This document shows positions 53,965-64,000 of a stretch of DNA of 64,000 nt, piece after piece. Position 1 is the first letter of the stretch; each line of letters starts with the position of its first letter. The notes beneath the pieces are model-generated. The model was not told the origin of the DNA and did no database searches. It saw only the letters and a program-made list of their open reading frames with translations. Position numbers and translations under genes: made by a program. Source of the DNA: Obelidium mucronatum (taxonomy: Eukaryota; Chytridiomycota; Chytridiomycetes; Chytridiales; Chytriomycetaceae); NCBI GenBank assembly GCA_025765595.1, contig JAIVFH010000026.1, positions 280,912 through 344,911 of the forward strand, given 5' to 3'.

Positions 53965-55769
53965 ATGGCCCTGGTTCAACAGATGCCATCTCACTCTTCA
54001 GCGTCCAACAAAAAAGCAAAGCTCTCATCGTCATCCAAGACAACTTCTTCATCTACATCTGGACCCAACCCATCTATACTCCGCTTTGAGGGCCACCTGC
54101 ATCTGAGACAGAGGTTGCTCCTGGCAACAATCTCGGGGAGAACTGTTCGTATCGACAAGATCCGTCAGAACGAGGATGAGTTTCCTGGATTGGCTGGTAA
54201 TTGAAGCGACAATCTTTTTTTGTTTTTTATTTTCAATCCCTCACACGATCATCGAACTCTCTCTCTTTTTTCTTACAATGATGACTTGCATTATTTCGCT
54301 TTACCTATCTCAATACCCATTTAAAAACAACGGGTTAATGTGGAGCCTGCACTGTATCTGATACTCTTTTCTACGTCCCCTTCCCTCATTGTTAAACGTT
54401 TACGGTTTTTTTCTTGTTTTGGCTCAAAAACTAACTGAAACACCAAAATCCGCCCATCAGACTACGAAGTCTCTTTCCTCCGCCTCCTAGAAAAATTGAC
54501 GAACGGATCGCACTTGGAAATCTCATATACCGGAAGCTCGCTGCTTTACAAACCAGGTGTGATTACAGGCGGCAAGATTACACATGATTGCCCGCCATCG
54601 CGAGCGATTGGATACTTTTTGGAGCCTTTGATTGCGATTGCACCGTTTGCAAAAGTTGCGTTTCATTTGACGTTGAATGGGATCACGAATGATAATGTCG
54701 ATATTTGTGTAAGTTAAAACCTCAATTGCTCTTTCTTTCTTTTTATTGTATTTTTGTTTTCTTGTGTGTATTTATTCGTTTTTTGGAATGTTTTCGTCAG
54801 GTTGACACTCTCCGAACAGTCACACTCCCCACCCTAAAAAAATTCCTCCCCTCCATCGAAACCTCCAACGCCCCACTGGACCTAAAAATCACGAAACGCG
54901 GCGCCCCACCCCTCGGCGGCGGCCAAGTAATCTTCCAATGCCCCATCATCAAATCCTTAAAACCAGGCGTCCTCTTAACAGACCCAGGCCTCGGCGTGAA
55001 ACGGATCCGTGGAATCGCATACGCCACGCGCATCAGCCCGCAAATGGCGAACCGCGTCGTGGACAGCGCGAGGAGTCTGTTGAGTCGGTATATCCCGGAT
55101 GTTTACTTGTACACGGATGTGTATAAGGGTGCGGAGAGTGGGAAGGGGCCTGGGTATGGGGTTTCGCTTGTGGCGGAGACGACGACGGGGGTGTTGTATA
55201 GCGCGGAGTGTGCGTATCAGCCTAGGAAGAAGGCGGTTCAAGGTGTGTTGGCGGAAGGGGATGAGATTCCGGCGTTTAATTTGGATGCGGCGGGGAAAGA
55301 GAAGGAAGCGGGTGACGACGATGATGATGATGTAACTGCGGCGGTTGTTGGTGGAGTAGTCAAGAAGATTGTGTCAACTGCTACTCAGGAAGGGATTGTG
55401 GGACACTTGCAGAACGATTACACGTTCCCGACGCCTGAAGATTTGGGGATCCGGGCTGCACGTGTGCTGTTGACGGAGATTCGCAAAGGTGGATGTGTGG
55501 ATGCCAATTCGCAGTGGTTGGCGATTTTGTTATTGGCGTTGGGGCCTGAGGATGTGGGTAAAGTCCGCGTGGGAACGTTGACTCCCTTTTCTATCCAACT
55601 GTTGCGGGATTTGAAGCAGTTTTTGGGTGTGGTTTTCAAGATTGGCGAGGAGCCGCAGGAGGAAGTGACGGATGAGGAAGGGAATAGACTGTATACGAGT
55701 TTGAAGGGGACTGTGGTGTTGACTTGTCTGGGAACGGGTTATGTCAATGTCAACAAGAACGTCACATAA
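53965..55769 (+). CDS. RCL1: RNA 3'-terminal phosphate cyclase-like protein RCL1
   Basis: RCL1 works in the nucleolus in the small-subunit processome, delivering Bms1 to pre-rRNA in 18S maturation. Start MALVQQMPSHSSASNKKAKL (53965), a Ser/Lys-rich leader. Then FEGHLHLRQRLLLATISGRT and IDKIRQNEDEFPGLA, spliced to DYEVSFLRLLEKLTNGSHLE, and again to VDTLRTVTLPTLKKFL after an intron ending at about 54800. GAPPLGGGQVIFQCPIIK and KRIRGIAYATRISPQMANRV are typical RCL1 blocks. The enzyme-type cyclase His signature is not expected in RCL1 and is not seen. An Asp run (about 55316-55332) forms a lineage-specific insert. Length about 470 residues, somewhat longer than yeast. Confidence 0.9.
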
Positions 55770-56128
55770 AAAAGAATTTGACAGACACTCCCCTTTTGGT
55801 CCTGATCTTAAGAGATACTAAAATAATTCCGCCCAAAAACGATTCCAACGTGGGACTAGGTACGTACCAAAAGAGCTCCTTCAACATGCATATTGCAAGA
55901 ATGTGATTAAATGAGGAGACGGCCTTGACAATTTGACCGATAAATAACCCACTTTCTTTTTTACATAAATGTATTTGTCACATTTACAAGGATTGGATTT
56001 TATACAGCTGTAATAATACCCCTTGTTTGTTGAGATAGTCTTTTTTTTTTAATAATAATCCTCTCCCCCTTCATTACTTTTTGGTTCTAAAAATAGACCT
56101 GAAAAAAAATAATAATAAACAAAAAAAA

Positions 56129-57390
56129 ATGGCACCCAAAAACAAACCCAACCTGGGCCTCCAAATCGCACCCGGCGGCGGCAGCATTGGTGGAAACGTG
56201 ATATCAGTTGCAGATCAAATCGACCCTGAGAAGCTGATCCCCACCAGTGGCGAGAAGGATGCCATGAAGTTGCGGGACAAGGATTTGGAGTTTATCCAAG
56301 AGTTGGGTGCTGGAAACGGGGGAACTGTTTCGAAAGTTAAGCATTTGCCGACGGGGATGATTATGGCTAGGAAGGTGGGTCTGTTTTTTTTTGTTGGAGG
56401 AGGAGAGAAGGGTTAAGCAAGTTGGTTGGAACCATTGATCTCATCTGAAACACACACACCGATTCTAACCTGCTATAACCTACTATTATTATTATTATTA
56501 TTCTTGCAAACTAGAATATAATGGTTTCGGTAGACGACGAAGCCAACCGCAAAAAAGCGGAACGCCAACTAAAATCCGAACTCAAAATCCTGCACATTGT
56601 GCGTTCCGAATACATTGTGTCTTCGTATGGCGCGTTTTCTCACGACGGAGGAGTGTCTGTGTGTATTGAGTACATGGATTTGGGATCGCTCGATGGAATC
56701 TACAAAAAGAGTGGTCCGATTGCAGAGTCGACGGTTGCCAAAATCGCGGTGCATGTTTTGAGAGGGTTGTTGTATTTGGCGGATCACAAGATTCTTCATC
56801 GAGGTGGGTGTGCGGTTTTTTGGTTTGGTTCTTCACTAAACTTGAAAAAAAAACCGGGGGATAGACATCAAACCATCGAATATTCTCGTCAATAGTAAAG
56901 GACAAGTCAAGATTACAGACTTTGGAGTTTCGAAACAGCTTCTTAATACTGTTGCAAGCACATTCACTGGAACCCAAGGATACTTGGCCCCTGAAAGAAT
57001 CACAAGCGGAGACGTGTATACAGTGACGAGTGATGTATGGGCGCTGGGCCTCACTTTGATTGAGATTGCGACCGCCAAGAACGTGTATCCCATGATGACG
57101 CTGTTTGAGATGATGACATATGTTCAAGAATGCGAACCACCTTCGTTACCACCGGGAAAATTCACTCCACTGTTTGAAGATTTGATTGCGAAATGGTATG
57201 CTGTTTTTTTTTTCTTTTGGAGTGTTTGGTGATACTAATAATTTTTTCTTTCTGGTTTTCAAGTGTAATCAAAGACCATACCAAAAGAAGCGTTCCAGAG
57301 GAACTCCTTCAACATCCATATTGCATGGATGTGATTGAAGGTGGAATCGGGCTAGAAGAATGGGTCAAGACTTTGCAAAAGGAGGAATGA
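56129..57390 (+). CDS. MAP kinase kinase, Ste7/MEK-like
   Basis: Four exons. [20 protein letters not shown] (56129). Gly loop [14 protein letters not shown], then IMARK with the ATP-site Lys at the first splice junction, joined to [24 protein letters not shown] and [11 protein letters not shown] follow. The catalytic loop [10 protein letters not shown] is split by an intron. [20 protein letters not shown] is the activation loop. It has Thr-x3-Thr in the phosphorylation positions and resembles Ste7 (DFGVSKKLINS). APERI and DVWALGL close the C-lobe. The last exon ends LQKEE. The first intron contains a TAT repeat near 56483. In fungi this class passes signals for mating, filamentous growth or wall stress; the branch cannot be fixed here. 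Confidence 0.88.
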
Positions 57391-57649
57391 TTTTTTTTTT
57401 ATCGTTCGCGTTTCGTGTTTTTTTTTTGTTCATTAATCATCAATTCGTTTTTTCGTTTCTTTTATATGGAGTAGTAATCATAAAGAGAGTGTGTTTAATG
57501 AGTATTTTTAAAAGAGGAACCGCAAAAAAAGCATCTAGAACAAAACACGTTCATTTTTTAGAACAAAGGGGGATTGATAGAGAGCCCACCTTTTTTTATC
57601 CCTGGACCCCTCCATACCAGCAAAAAGCAGCCACAGCAAAAAACAAGCA

Positions 57650-60001
57650 ATGTTCTCCAAGCAGGACTCGCAGGGCCTCTTCTCGAAGCTGCTCAAGAAG
57701 AAGGACGACGACGAGTCGCTTGCCGCCAAGGCCGTTGCGGCCACGTCGCACAACTCGGTCGCCGGCCACGGCGCCGCGCTGCCGCCGCTCGACGCCGCCG
57801 CGAAGAGCCACGCGAAGAGCAAGTCGGTGCTGCTGGCGGACGACGGCAACATGCGGCGCGACGAGCCACGTGACGACGGTGCGACGTTACACGGTGCGAC
57901 GTTACACGGTGCGGGGGCGGGGTTACACGAGCGCAAGAAGTCAGTCGTCGGGACGCTGTTCAGCAGCCTGCGGCGGTCGAAGAGCTCCGTGAAGAGCAGC
58001 AGCAGCCAGCTGGCGGCGGACCCGAATGCGCCGCTGCCGCAGATGCAGTCGCAGATCCAGTCGGCCCACGGGGGCAAAGAGCAGGCGGAGAGCACGCATT
58101 CAATTGCGCACTCGACCACTGCCGGTCTGGGCTCTCTGCCGCAAAATGCAACTACAGCACCAACTACAACTGCCCCAACTACCACAACTACAACTACTAC
58201 AACTACTACAACTGCTGCAACTACCACTCAAGTTAGCGAATACACTGGAAGAATCAGCGTAAGCTCACGCCACCAAAACAAATCAAACAACAGCATCAGC
58301 GACGTGCCCACCGAAGCCGTACCCAGCATCCCTGCAAACCTGAAAAGAAACAAGAGTCTCACGAGCAAAAAAAGCACAACCAGCTTACACGCTCACGATG
58401 CATCTACTCCGAATCTGGCGCTTGGCGAAAGCGGGACCGTGTTTAAATCAGATGCAAATGTTCCTCCACTGCCCTCCTCCAACGCTTCGAACGCTCCCAA
58501 AAAGAGCATCTTTGGTCAAAAGTTTGACTTTCTGAATAAGCCGGGAGACGACGCGACGGCAAATGTCGAACCAAGTGAACACGCCCCGCTCACAAAAGAC
58601 AAGTCGTTCACAAAGAGTATGCCGAAAATCTCCCTCTTTGGTAGAAAGAGTATGAAGGGGTTACGAAGCGCAACTGAACAACCCGATAAGAAAACGTTAT
58701 CAACTGTCGGTAAAAACGGAATCCAAAGCAGTTCCGGACACGCCTTGGATCAACACAATACACCAGACGACAGCGGCGCAGGTGGCTCAAACAACGGTCT
58801 TGGAAACGCACTCACAGCCGACAAGAGAAACACGGGTCTTTCCGCGTACGAAATCAGCAACACTCAAGTAGAACGGCGATACACACTCGATGATTTCCAT
58901 ATTGTCAGAAAAGTCGGAAAGGGAGGATTCGCCACTGTATTCCTTGTCCGCATGAAGGCAAGCACAGGTCGATACTATGCACTCAAGGCAATCAAGAAGG
59001 CGGATTTGATTAAACTGAAGCAAGAGAAGCAAGTCATTAATGAAAAGGCAATCTTGAAGAATATCAAGCATAATTTCATTGTCGAGTTGTATCATTCGTT
59101 TCAGGATACGCATTATTTGTACATGATTATAGAGTATATCGACGGAGGCGATTTGTTTTCGTATTTGCGTAAAGTACAGGTGAGTTTGTCCAGAGAGTAT
59201 GCGTTGGTTGTATTTCAAAGTTCTAAATCGCTTCTTCTTTTCCTTTTTTTCTTTCAACAGAAATTCGGAGAAGACGATGGTCGATTCTATACATGCGAAA
59301 TTCTAATTGCCCTACAATATCTACACTCCCACAGCATCGTGTATCGCGATCTCAAACCCGAAGTAAGTTTGCTAAAGATATACAAACAACCTGGCTCAAA
59401 AGAACCCACACACACACCTACACTCTCAAAGAACATTCTCCTAGACACCACCGGCCACGTCAAACTCGCCGACTTTGGCTTCGCAAAAGTAATCACCAAC
59501 ACAACAAACTCATTCTGCGGCACACCCGACTACATTGCCCGTGAAATCGTCCGAAACCGCGCCTACACAAAAGCCGTTGACTGGTGGTCTTTTGGGGTCC
59601 TCATTTTCGAACTCGTGTCGGGGAAAACCCCGTTTGGCGACGACTCGTCTGAACAAATCTATGAAAACATTACGGAAATGAAAATCAAATGGCATCCTGC
59701 GATCAAGGGGCCTTGTAAAGATATTATTAAACGGTTGTTGGAACCGGATCCAACGAAACGGTTGGGGACGTTGGGCGATGGCGATGAAATCAGGGCGCAG
59801 CCGTTTTACGCCAAGATTAATTGGCAGAAGGTGGAGGAGCGGAAAATGAATCCTCCGTTTTTGCCGGCATGTGATACACCGGAAGCGATTGAAAAGAGGG
59901 CAAAGAGGGGTCCGACGGAGGATTATGCGAGTATGTTGAAGTATGCGAATGGGGCCAAATTGACGCAGGATTTGTTTTCGGATGCCTTCAAGGGATTCTA
60001 A
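57650..60001 (+). CDS. cAMP-dependent protein kinase-like AGC kinase with long N-terminal region
   Basis: About 390 low-complexity residues (Ser, Lys, Thr runs; a duplicated GATLH near 57880-57910; Thr tract near 58150-58220) precede a kinase domain most like PKA catalytic subunits. Visible are VGKGGFATVFLV, YALKAIKK, YRDLKPE, NILLDTTGHVKLADFGFAK, SFCGTPDY and VDWWSFGVLIFEL. The C-terminal extension ends FSDAFKGF, like the PKA FxxF. The APE motif is changed: GTPDYIAREIV has Arg instead of Pro. Two introns are inferred, about 59180-59261 (GTGAGT..CAG) and 59362-59432 (GTAAGT..AAG). Both have lengths that keep the frame without stops, so 783 residues is the unspliced reading. Spliced it is about 730. 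Confidence 0.86.
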   Translation: MFSKQDSQGLFSKLLKKKDDDESLAAKAVAATSHNSVAGHGAALPPLDAAAKSHAKSKSVLLADDGNMRRDEPRDDGATLHGATLHGAGAGLHERKKSVVGTLFSSLRRSKSSVKSSSSQLAADPNAPLPQMQSQIQSAHGGKEQAESTHSIAHSTTAGLGSLPQNATTAPTTTAPTTTTTTTTTTTTAATTTQVSEYTGRISVSSRHQNKSNNSISDVPTEAVPSIPANLKRNKSLTSKKSTTSLHAHDASTPNLALGESGTVFKSDANVPPLPSSNASNAPKKSIFGQKFDFLNKPGDDATANVEPSEHAPLTKDKSFTKSMPKISLFGRKSMKGLRSATEQPDKKTLSTVGKNGIQSSSGHALDQHNTPDDSGAGGSNNGLGNALTADKRNTGLSAYEISNTQVERRYTLDDFHIVRKVGKGGFATVFLVRMKASTGRYYALKAIKKADLIKLKQEKQVINEKAILKNIKHNFIVELYHSFQDTHYLYMIIEYIDGGDLFSYLRKVQVSLSREYALVVFQSSKSLLLFLFFFQQKFGEDDGRFYTCEILIALQYLHSHSIVYRDLKPEVSLLKIYKQPGSKEPTHTPTLSKNILLDTTGHVKLADFGFAKVITNTTNSFCGTPDYIAREIVRNRAYTKAVDWWSFGVLIFELVSGKTPFGDDSSEQIYENITEMKIKWHPAIKGPCKDIIKRLLEPDPTKRLGTLGDGDEIRAQPFYAKINWQKVEERKMNPPFLPACDTPEAIEKRAKRGPTEDYASMLKYANGAKLTQDLFSDAFKGF

Positions 60002-60329
60002 AAAAAGATGGGACTGTTTTTTTTTTTTTTTTTGTTTTGTTTCTTTTTACTTTTACATTCGTTTTCTGTACTTGCATCCTCGCCACCACCAAACGAGCTA
60101 ACCTATCATTATCAAGCCTTTTTTTATACTATATTTGTTGCAATGCACTTAGTTTATATTTCCCTCAGTCTATTTGGATTAAAAATGACAAATGACAATA
60201 GTTTTCCCTTTAAACAAGAGACGATTTTATTCCCTTATATCAAAAAAAAAACCAAAAACAAATGAGTCCCACGCGAAATCGTCAGCTTACTTTGCTTGCA
60301 CTGTGAAATTGTAAACTTATCAGTTGGAA

Positions 60330-60763
60330 CTACACAAATAAAAAATAAAAAAAAATAATTAAAATAAAAAAACAACCATTAGGTGGAAGTGGCCATCCAA
60401 ATGTCTCTCCGCTTTCCGCGATTCTCTTGTGTGCTTCGATTTTAGCGACTTGCGAAGGCCTTGTTTTTTTTTTTTCCCATCCACAAACAGAAAGAAAAAA
60501 ACGCACGATTTGTTTGGCGAAAAAGCATAAGCCGTCAGGAACAGCGCCGTGCCGCCCAGGTATCCCCACACAAAGACGGGCTCCCAAAAGTATTTGACCT
60601 TTTTGTTTCCCGGATCAGCAAGAAAGTAGCCAGCGGGTTCACCACCGCCCTCGTGGTGGTGGTGGTCATCGTGGGCGTGCGAAGCGGCTCGGGTGAGGGG
60701 GGCGGTCGAGAAGCGCCTGGTGTTGGTGAGTGAAAGTGTTCGCAGCGGTCGAAGGAGGCTCAT
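60330..60763 (-). CDS. NADH dehydrogenase complex I subunit ESSS/NDUFB11-like
   Basis: Accessory subunit of the membrane arm of complex I. MSLLRPLRTLSLTNTRRFST (60763) is a mitochondrial presequence. A His-rich stretch follows, then GYFLADPGNKKVKYFWEP and a single membrane helix (FVWGYLGGTALFLTAYAFSP). A GTGCGT..AAG intron removes the ORF's Phe/Lys-rich part and joins NKS to PSQVAKIEAHKRIAESGETF, then GWPLPPNG. The true C-terminus may end soon after PPNG; the annotated frame reads on through FFILIIFFYFLFV to 60330, which could be 3' sequence. Size and layout fit the family. Confidence 0.7.
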
Positions 60764-60819
60764 TTTATTGAGAAATAGTTAAAATGAATGCAATCTTTCT
60801 TTTATTCAAACACTGGTGG

Positions 60820-63547
60820 TCATTCTGCTACTGCCCCGATCTGCTTCAACAAGTCTGACCGCGATAGAGGCTGATCTTTCCCAAGCATAGCTACTCTCAA
60901 CTTTTGGATCCGTTCGTCCAATTCCAGATTCATACTGCCACCATCAAGCTGCGATGCCACAGCTTTCTCTGTTTGCTGCTGTTGACCACCACCACTCCGA
61001 TCGCCGCCAATAGTTCCATACGGATTATTCCCTGCCAACGTCATGGTATCCTTACTCACACTTTTTAAACTCTGAACAGTCTCCTCCCACTCCCCAAAAG
61101 CTTCTTCATTCGCAACAGCCAACACCTGAACATGCTCAGACCCCTGAGATTCAGCGCCACCAGCAACACCAACAACATCACTACCACCACCACTACCACC
61201 ACCACCACCACCACCAACGCCAATATTATTCTGATCCACTACAAACCGATACTTTAACCACGCAGGCTCCACCAACACACCCAACCCCGCTGGATTCTCA
61301 AGACCCCTTCCCCCTTCAACATCAACTTCACTCCTCCCACCACCACCACCACCGCCTCCAAGCACATCATCATTAAACCGTCTCGTAAACAACAACACTT
61401 TCCTCCCCGAACTCAACCCACGCACCCGGAACCCCACGCAAGCAACTTGCCGGAAATCCAAAATAGCCGGTTCAGCAACAACGTCTACCCCGCTGACTTG
61501 GATCTGCAAGCCGGGTACAGGTTGACTGATGCGTAACGTGATGAGTGGGCTCAAGTCTCCTTCTGTGAGGTTCAGGAACGGTGTTGTTGTTGTGAATGGG
61601 GGTGGCTGTGGTGCTGGTGCTGATGGTTCAACGCTTGGTGTCGGTAACGAGGAAGATGTGGGGTTAGGTGAATCAGTTGATTCCGTTGTTGACGCACCAC
61701 CACCACCTTCAACAGTGAATATCCAATACAACGAGCTATTAAACGCGCCCACGATTTTATCACCACTCACTTCACCCATATCCAACCGTTCATCCACAAT
61801 GCTATTAAAGATATGACACAGCGCCTCGCGGTGCGTCTTTTCACAGGTCGTGGCACTGATATGTGCCGTGTCGGGGCGGTTCCGTAGGGATAGTTGGAGT
61901 TGTGGGAGCAGGGATGTTAGGAACCGGTTCAGGAATACGGTTTCTTCTTTGATGCTGGCTTGGGCGTAGTGCACTTCAAAGTCGAGGGCCAAGAGGCCGA
62001 ATACTACTTGACGGACAGCGTCGTGTTGCCAGTGGCGGGTTGGGGGAGGTGGTGGTGTTGTTGTTGTTGGTGGCGCGGGTAAAGGTTTGGATGCGTTGGG
62101 GTGGTGTTGGTGGTGGTGGTGGTTGTTTGGGTTGAATGGGGGTAGGATTTTCGCGAGTGACTTTGGGTTGCATTGAAGCCAGCGATCGACGAATGCATCG
62201 ATTATAATGTCAACCTTTGTTGGATTAAAAAAACAACGATTAAAAACCGTGAATATTACAACGATTAAAAACTGTGAGTACTACAAAGACCATAAAACAT
62301 ATAGATACCTTATCACTCTCATCTGTTGGAAGCCGAAAGCAACACAACAGCATTCGAAAGCAAGGAACCAGATCCATATTATTAAAATTAAGAAACCGCA
62401 TATACGACTGCAGAATCAATGCATGTGATTGAAGCGCCAAGAATTTCCCCAACGCAATCTTGGATAACCGCGGTGTCGTCAACAGAAACGTTGCCACAGC
62501 TGAAGGCGTCCTCGGAAATATCCCTTTCGAAATCAAATACGAAATCGATTTCACTGGATGCGCTTCAAAAGTCCTGGAAACGACTGTTTCAATCTTGTGT
62601 CTTGTTTCTTGGTCAATCAACAGTAGACCGTTGTTGGGGTGTCTGGATTTTGGGTCGTTGAATGTAAATGTGGCGGATTGCAGGTTGATTATGGTGAGTG
62701 GCTTAAAGTATATGCGCTTGGAAGATCGCCGCTCGTATGGCTTTGTAATGAGAAGGATATCGTTGAAAAGAAATAGGTAGCACTCCTTGAGGCTTGAAAT
62801 TGTTGCGACTGTCCAAGCAGGACCCTCGGTTATTAAAGCTCGTTCCGCTCGTTTTGGTATGATGACGGGCTGTGGAGCATCAGCAACCGGAGTCGGGGTG
62901 GGTAGTTTGCTATGGCTGTTATTGATTCTTCACTGTCCGAGCCATTTCACCAATAGCTTCTTCAGTTATAGCAGTCTGTAGCGTTTCCCGTCCTCTGTTT
63001 TGAAGGTCCCCCCAGTCTCCACTTTTGAGTGTCATGAACCCCTTCCGAGAAATAGGTTTCACTTGCGGCAACACGATCCAGCAGAATCCCCCAGAAGTCA
63101 CAGCCGCCGCTGCAGTTTTAGATTTACTTGTAGTTCTGCTAGGGAATACGACTTCTGGTATTTCTTCTCCCACTTGTTGTTCTTTGGATTGTTGTTGTCT
63201 TCTTCAGTCATGGCCACAGGTTCCTCCACAACGCTCTTCTTTCCATCCTCATTCAAACCGCTGAGTCGCTTAAAATGATCCACAATGTTCTCTTTCGCTC
63301 TGCACACTGGTTTCCGTATAATGTCATCCTGCCAACCCAACAGTATTGTTCCGCAACGCTTCTTCATTCGCCATGAAAACATCGATCGAAGGCCTTCGAA
63401 TGTCGACAAGATTTGAGGCAAGGAAATCCGCTCTGCTGCTGCTGTGATGGGGCAATGGACTGGCAGTGTTGTTGACCCGTCGAGCCAACAGTCCCAACAC
63501 ATTGGATCTCGTTTGCTTTGGAGAAGCTGTGACTGAAAGAAGATCAA
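60820..63547 (-). CDS. Divergent Sec7-domain ArfGEF with a PH-like segment before Sec7
   Basis: ArfGEFs activate Arf GTPases on Golgi and endosomes. Reading from high to low coordinates: KENIVDHFKRLSGLNEDGKK, an uncertain joint at 62.9-63.1 kb, then ALITEGPAWTVATISSLKEC and YLFLFNDILLITKPYERR, like the first half of a RhoGEF-type PH domain. The Sec7 core follows: SISYLISKGIFPRTPSAVAT, KIALGKFLALQSHALILQSY, MDLVPCFRMLLCCFRLPTDE. The Glu finger appears retained after a one-residue insertion (LPTDES for LPGEA). An intron leads to VDIIIDAFVDRWLQCNP. A His/Pro-rich insert splits Sec7 before FGLLALDFEVHYAQASI. The C-terminal part, rich in Gly, ends at 60820. The 5' end is not defined and may lie beyond 63547. 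Confidence 0.62.
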
Positions 63548-64000
63548 GTTGATCCTGCGCCTGTCTCTCCTTTAGAGTCTGTTGGCGGAATCCATTCGGT
63601 TAATGACAAGCAGGTTTCATTTCACCTTTACCTGGGATCTTCAGCTTGAGCTCTAGCGTCGATTGGCCATTGTTCTCGGCTGCTTCTCTCTCCTTTTGGA
63701 GTAAGAGCTCTTGCTTTTCCGTTGGGCATTGCAGATAACCTCTCCATTTTGTCTTGGAACAGAAGGGGGAGATTCTCTGGAGAAACAAACAAATCTATAA
63801 TAAAATTCCATTAGTAACCAGTCATTTTGGAGTTTCATTCCGAGCTCTATCAAAAATCACTGACGGCCGGTACTCTGGGGTAACCAACTGGAACATGAAT
63901 CTGAAACACTCGCTACAATCCAAGTATTCACCAAACTCCCAAGAATAGCGATAAATGACGCATTCTAAAATATTGTGTGGTGTGTTTGGTTGTAGAACTC
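63548..64000. other. Right-edge region, unresolved
   Basis: Short open stretches on both strands. A Lys/Glu-rich minus-strand frame (SYSKRREKQPRTM, 63653-63853) could be an upstream exon of the ArfGEF gene. I see no motif that decides this. Confidence 0.3.

Noticed and set aside
56483..56502. TAT repeat as a regulatory element
   Set aside because: It lies inside the first intron of the MAPKK and looks like a simple microsatellite.

Overview
The window looks like nuclear DNA of a zoosporic (chytrid-like) fungus. Genes carry many short introns of about 60 nt with GT..AG ends. The gene set mixes fungal families (AreA/NIT2-type GATA regulators with DUF1752, WSC proteins, a Ste7-type MAPKK, a PKA-type kinase) with genes missing from common yeasts (a KICSTOR KICS2 homologue, a DNMT5 DNA methyltransferase). 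Spliced joins given here were worked out by eye from frame and homology, so exact exon ends are inferences.

Layout. 1-2.1 kb: a KICS2-like gene running off the left edge and a small secreted Cys-rich protein. 2.3-14.4 kb: four wax-synthase-like MBOAT genes plus one decayed copy, interspersed with two tandem CBM9-like surface proteins (one with four WSC domains), a sugar-nucleotidyltransferase and an F-box/LRR protein. 14.6-17.7 kb: an alpha/beta hydrolase, NUS1 and a probable mitochondrial protein. 18.0-23.9 kb: GATA cluster A on the plus strand (six genes and one relic). 24.1-28.3 kb: a third CBM9/WSC gene and two tandem mitochondrial MAIP1/Tim44-like paralogues. 28.9-41.0 kb: GATA cluster B on the minus strand (eight genes). 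42.0-45.2 kb: the AreA/NIT2 orthologue. 45.3-53.7 kb: DNMT5, apparently with an N-terminal methyl-CpG-binding domain. 54.0-64.0 kb: RCL1, a MAPKK, a PKA-like kinase, the complex I subunit ESSS/NDUFB11 and a divergent Sec7 ArfGEF.

The most unusual content is the GATA array: 15 genes and a relic in 27 kb. Twelve of them share a short N-terminal motif of the form NG-x4-DQ-x3-YEFLL that I cannot assign to a known domain. Four neighbours in cluster A carry a remodelled finger in which the first zinc-binding Cys is lost and the invariant Trp has become Cys, giving C-x7-C-x9-C-x2-C. Members range from canonical AreA-like fingers to strongly eroded ones, as expected for local duplication and divergence. 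The second highlight is the MBD-DNMT5 architecture with PCNA-binding-like motifs.
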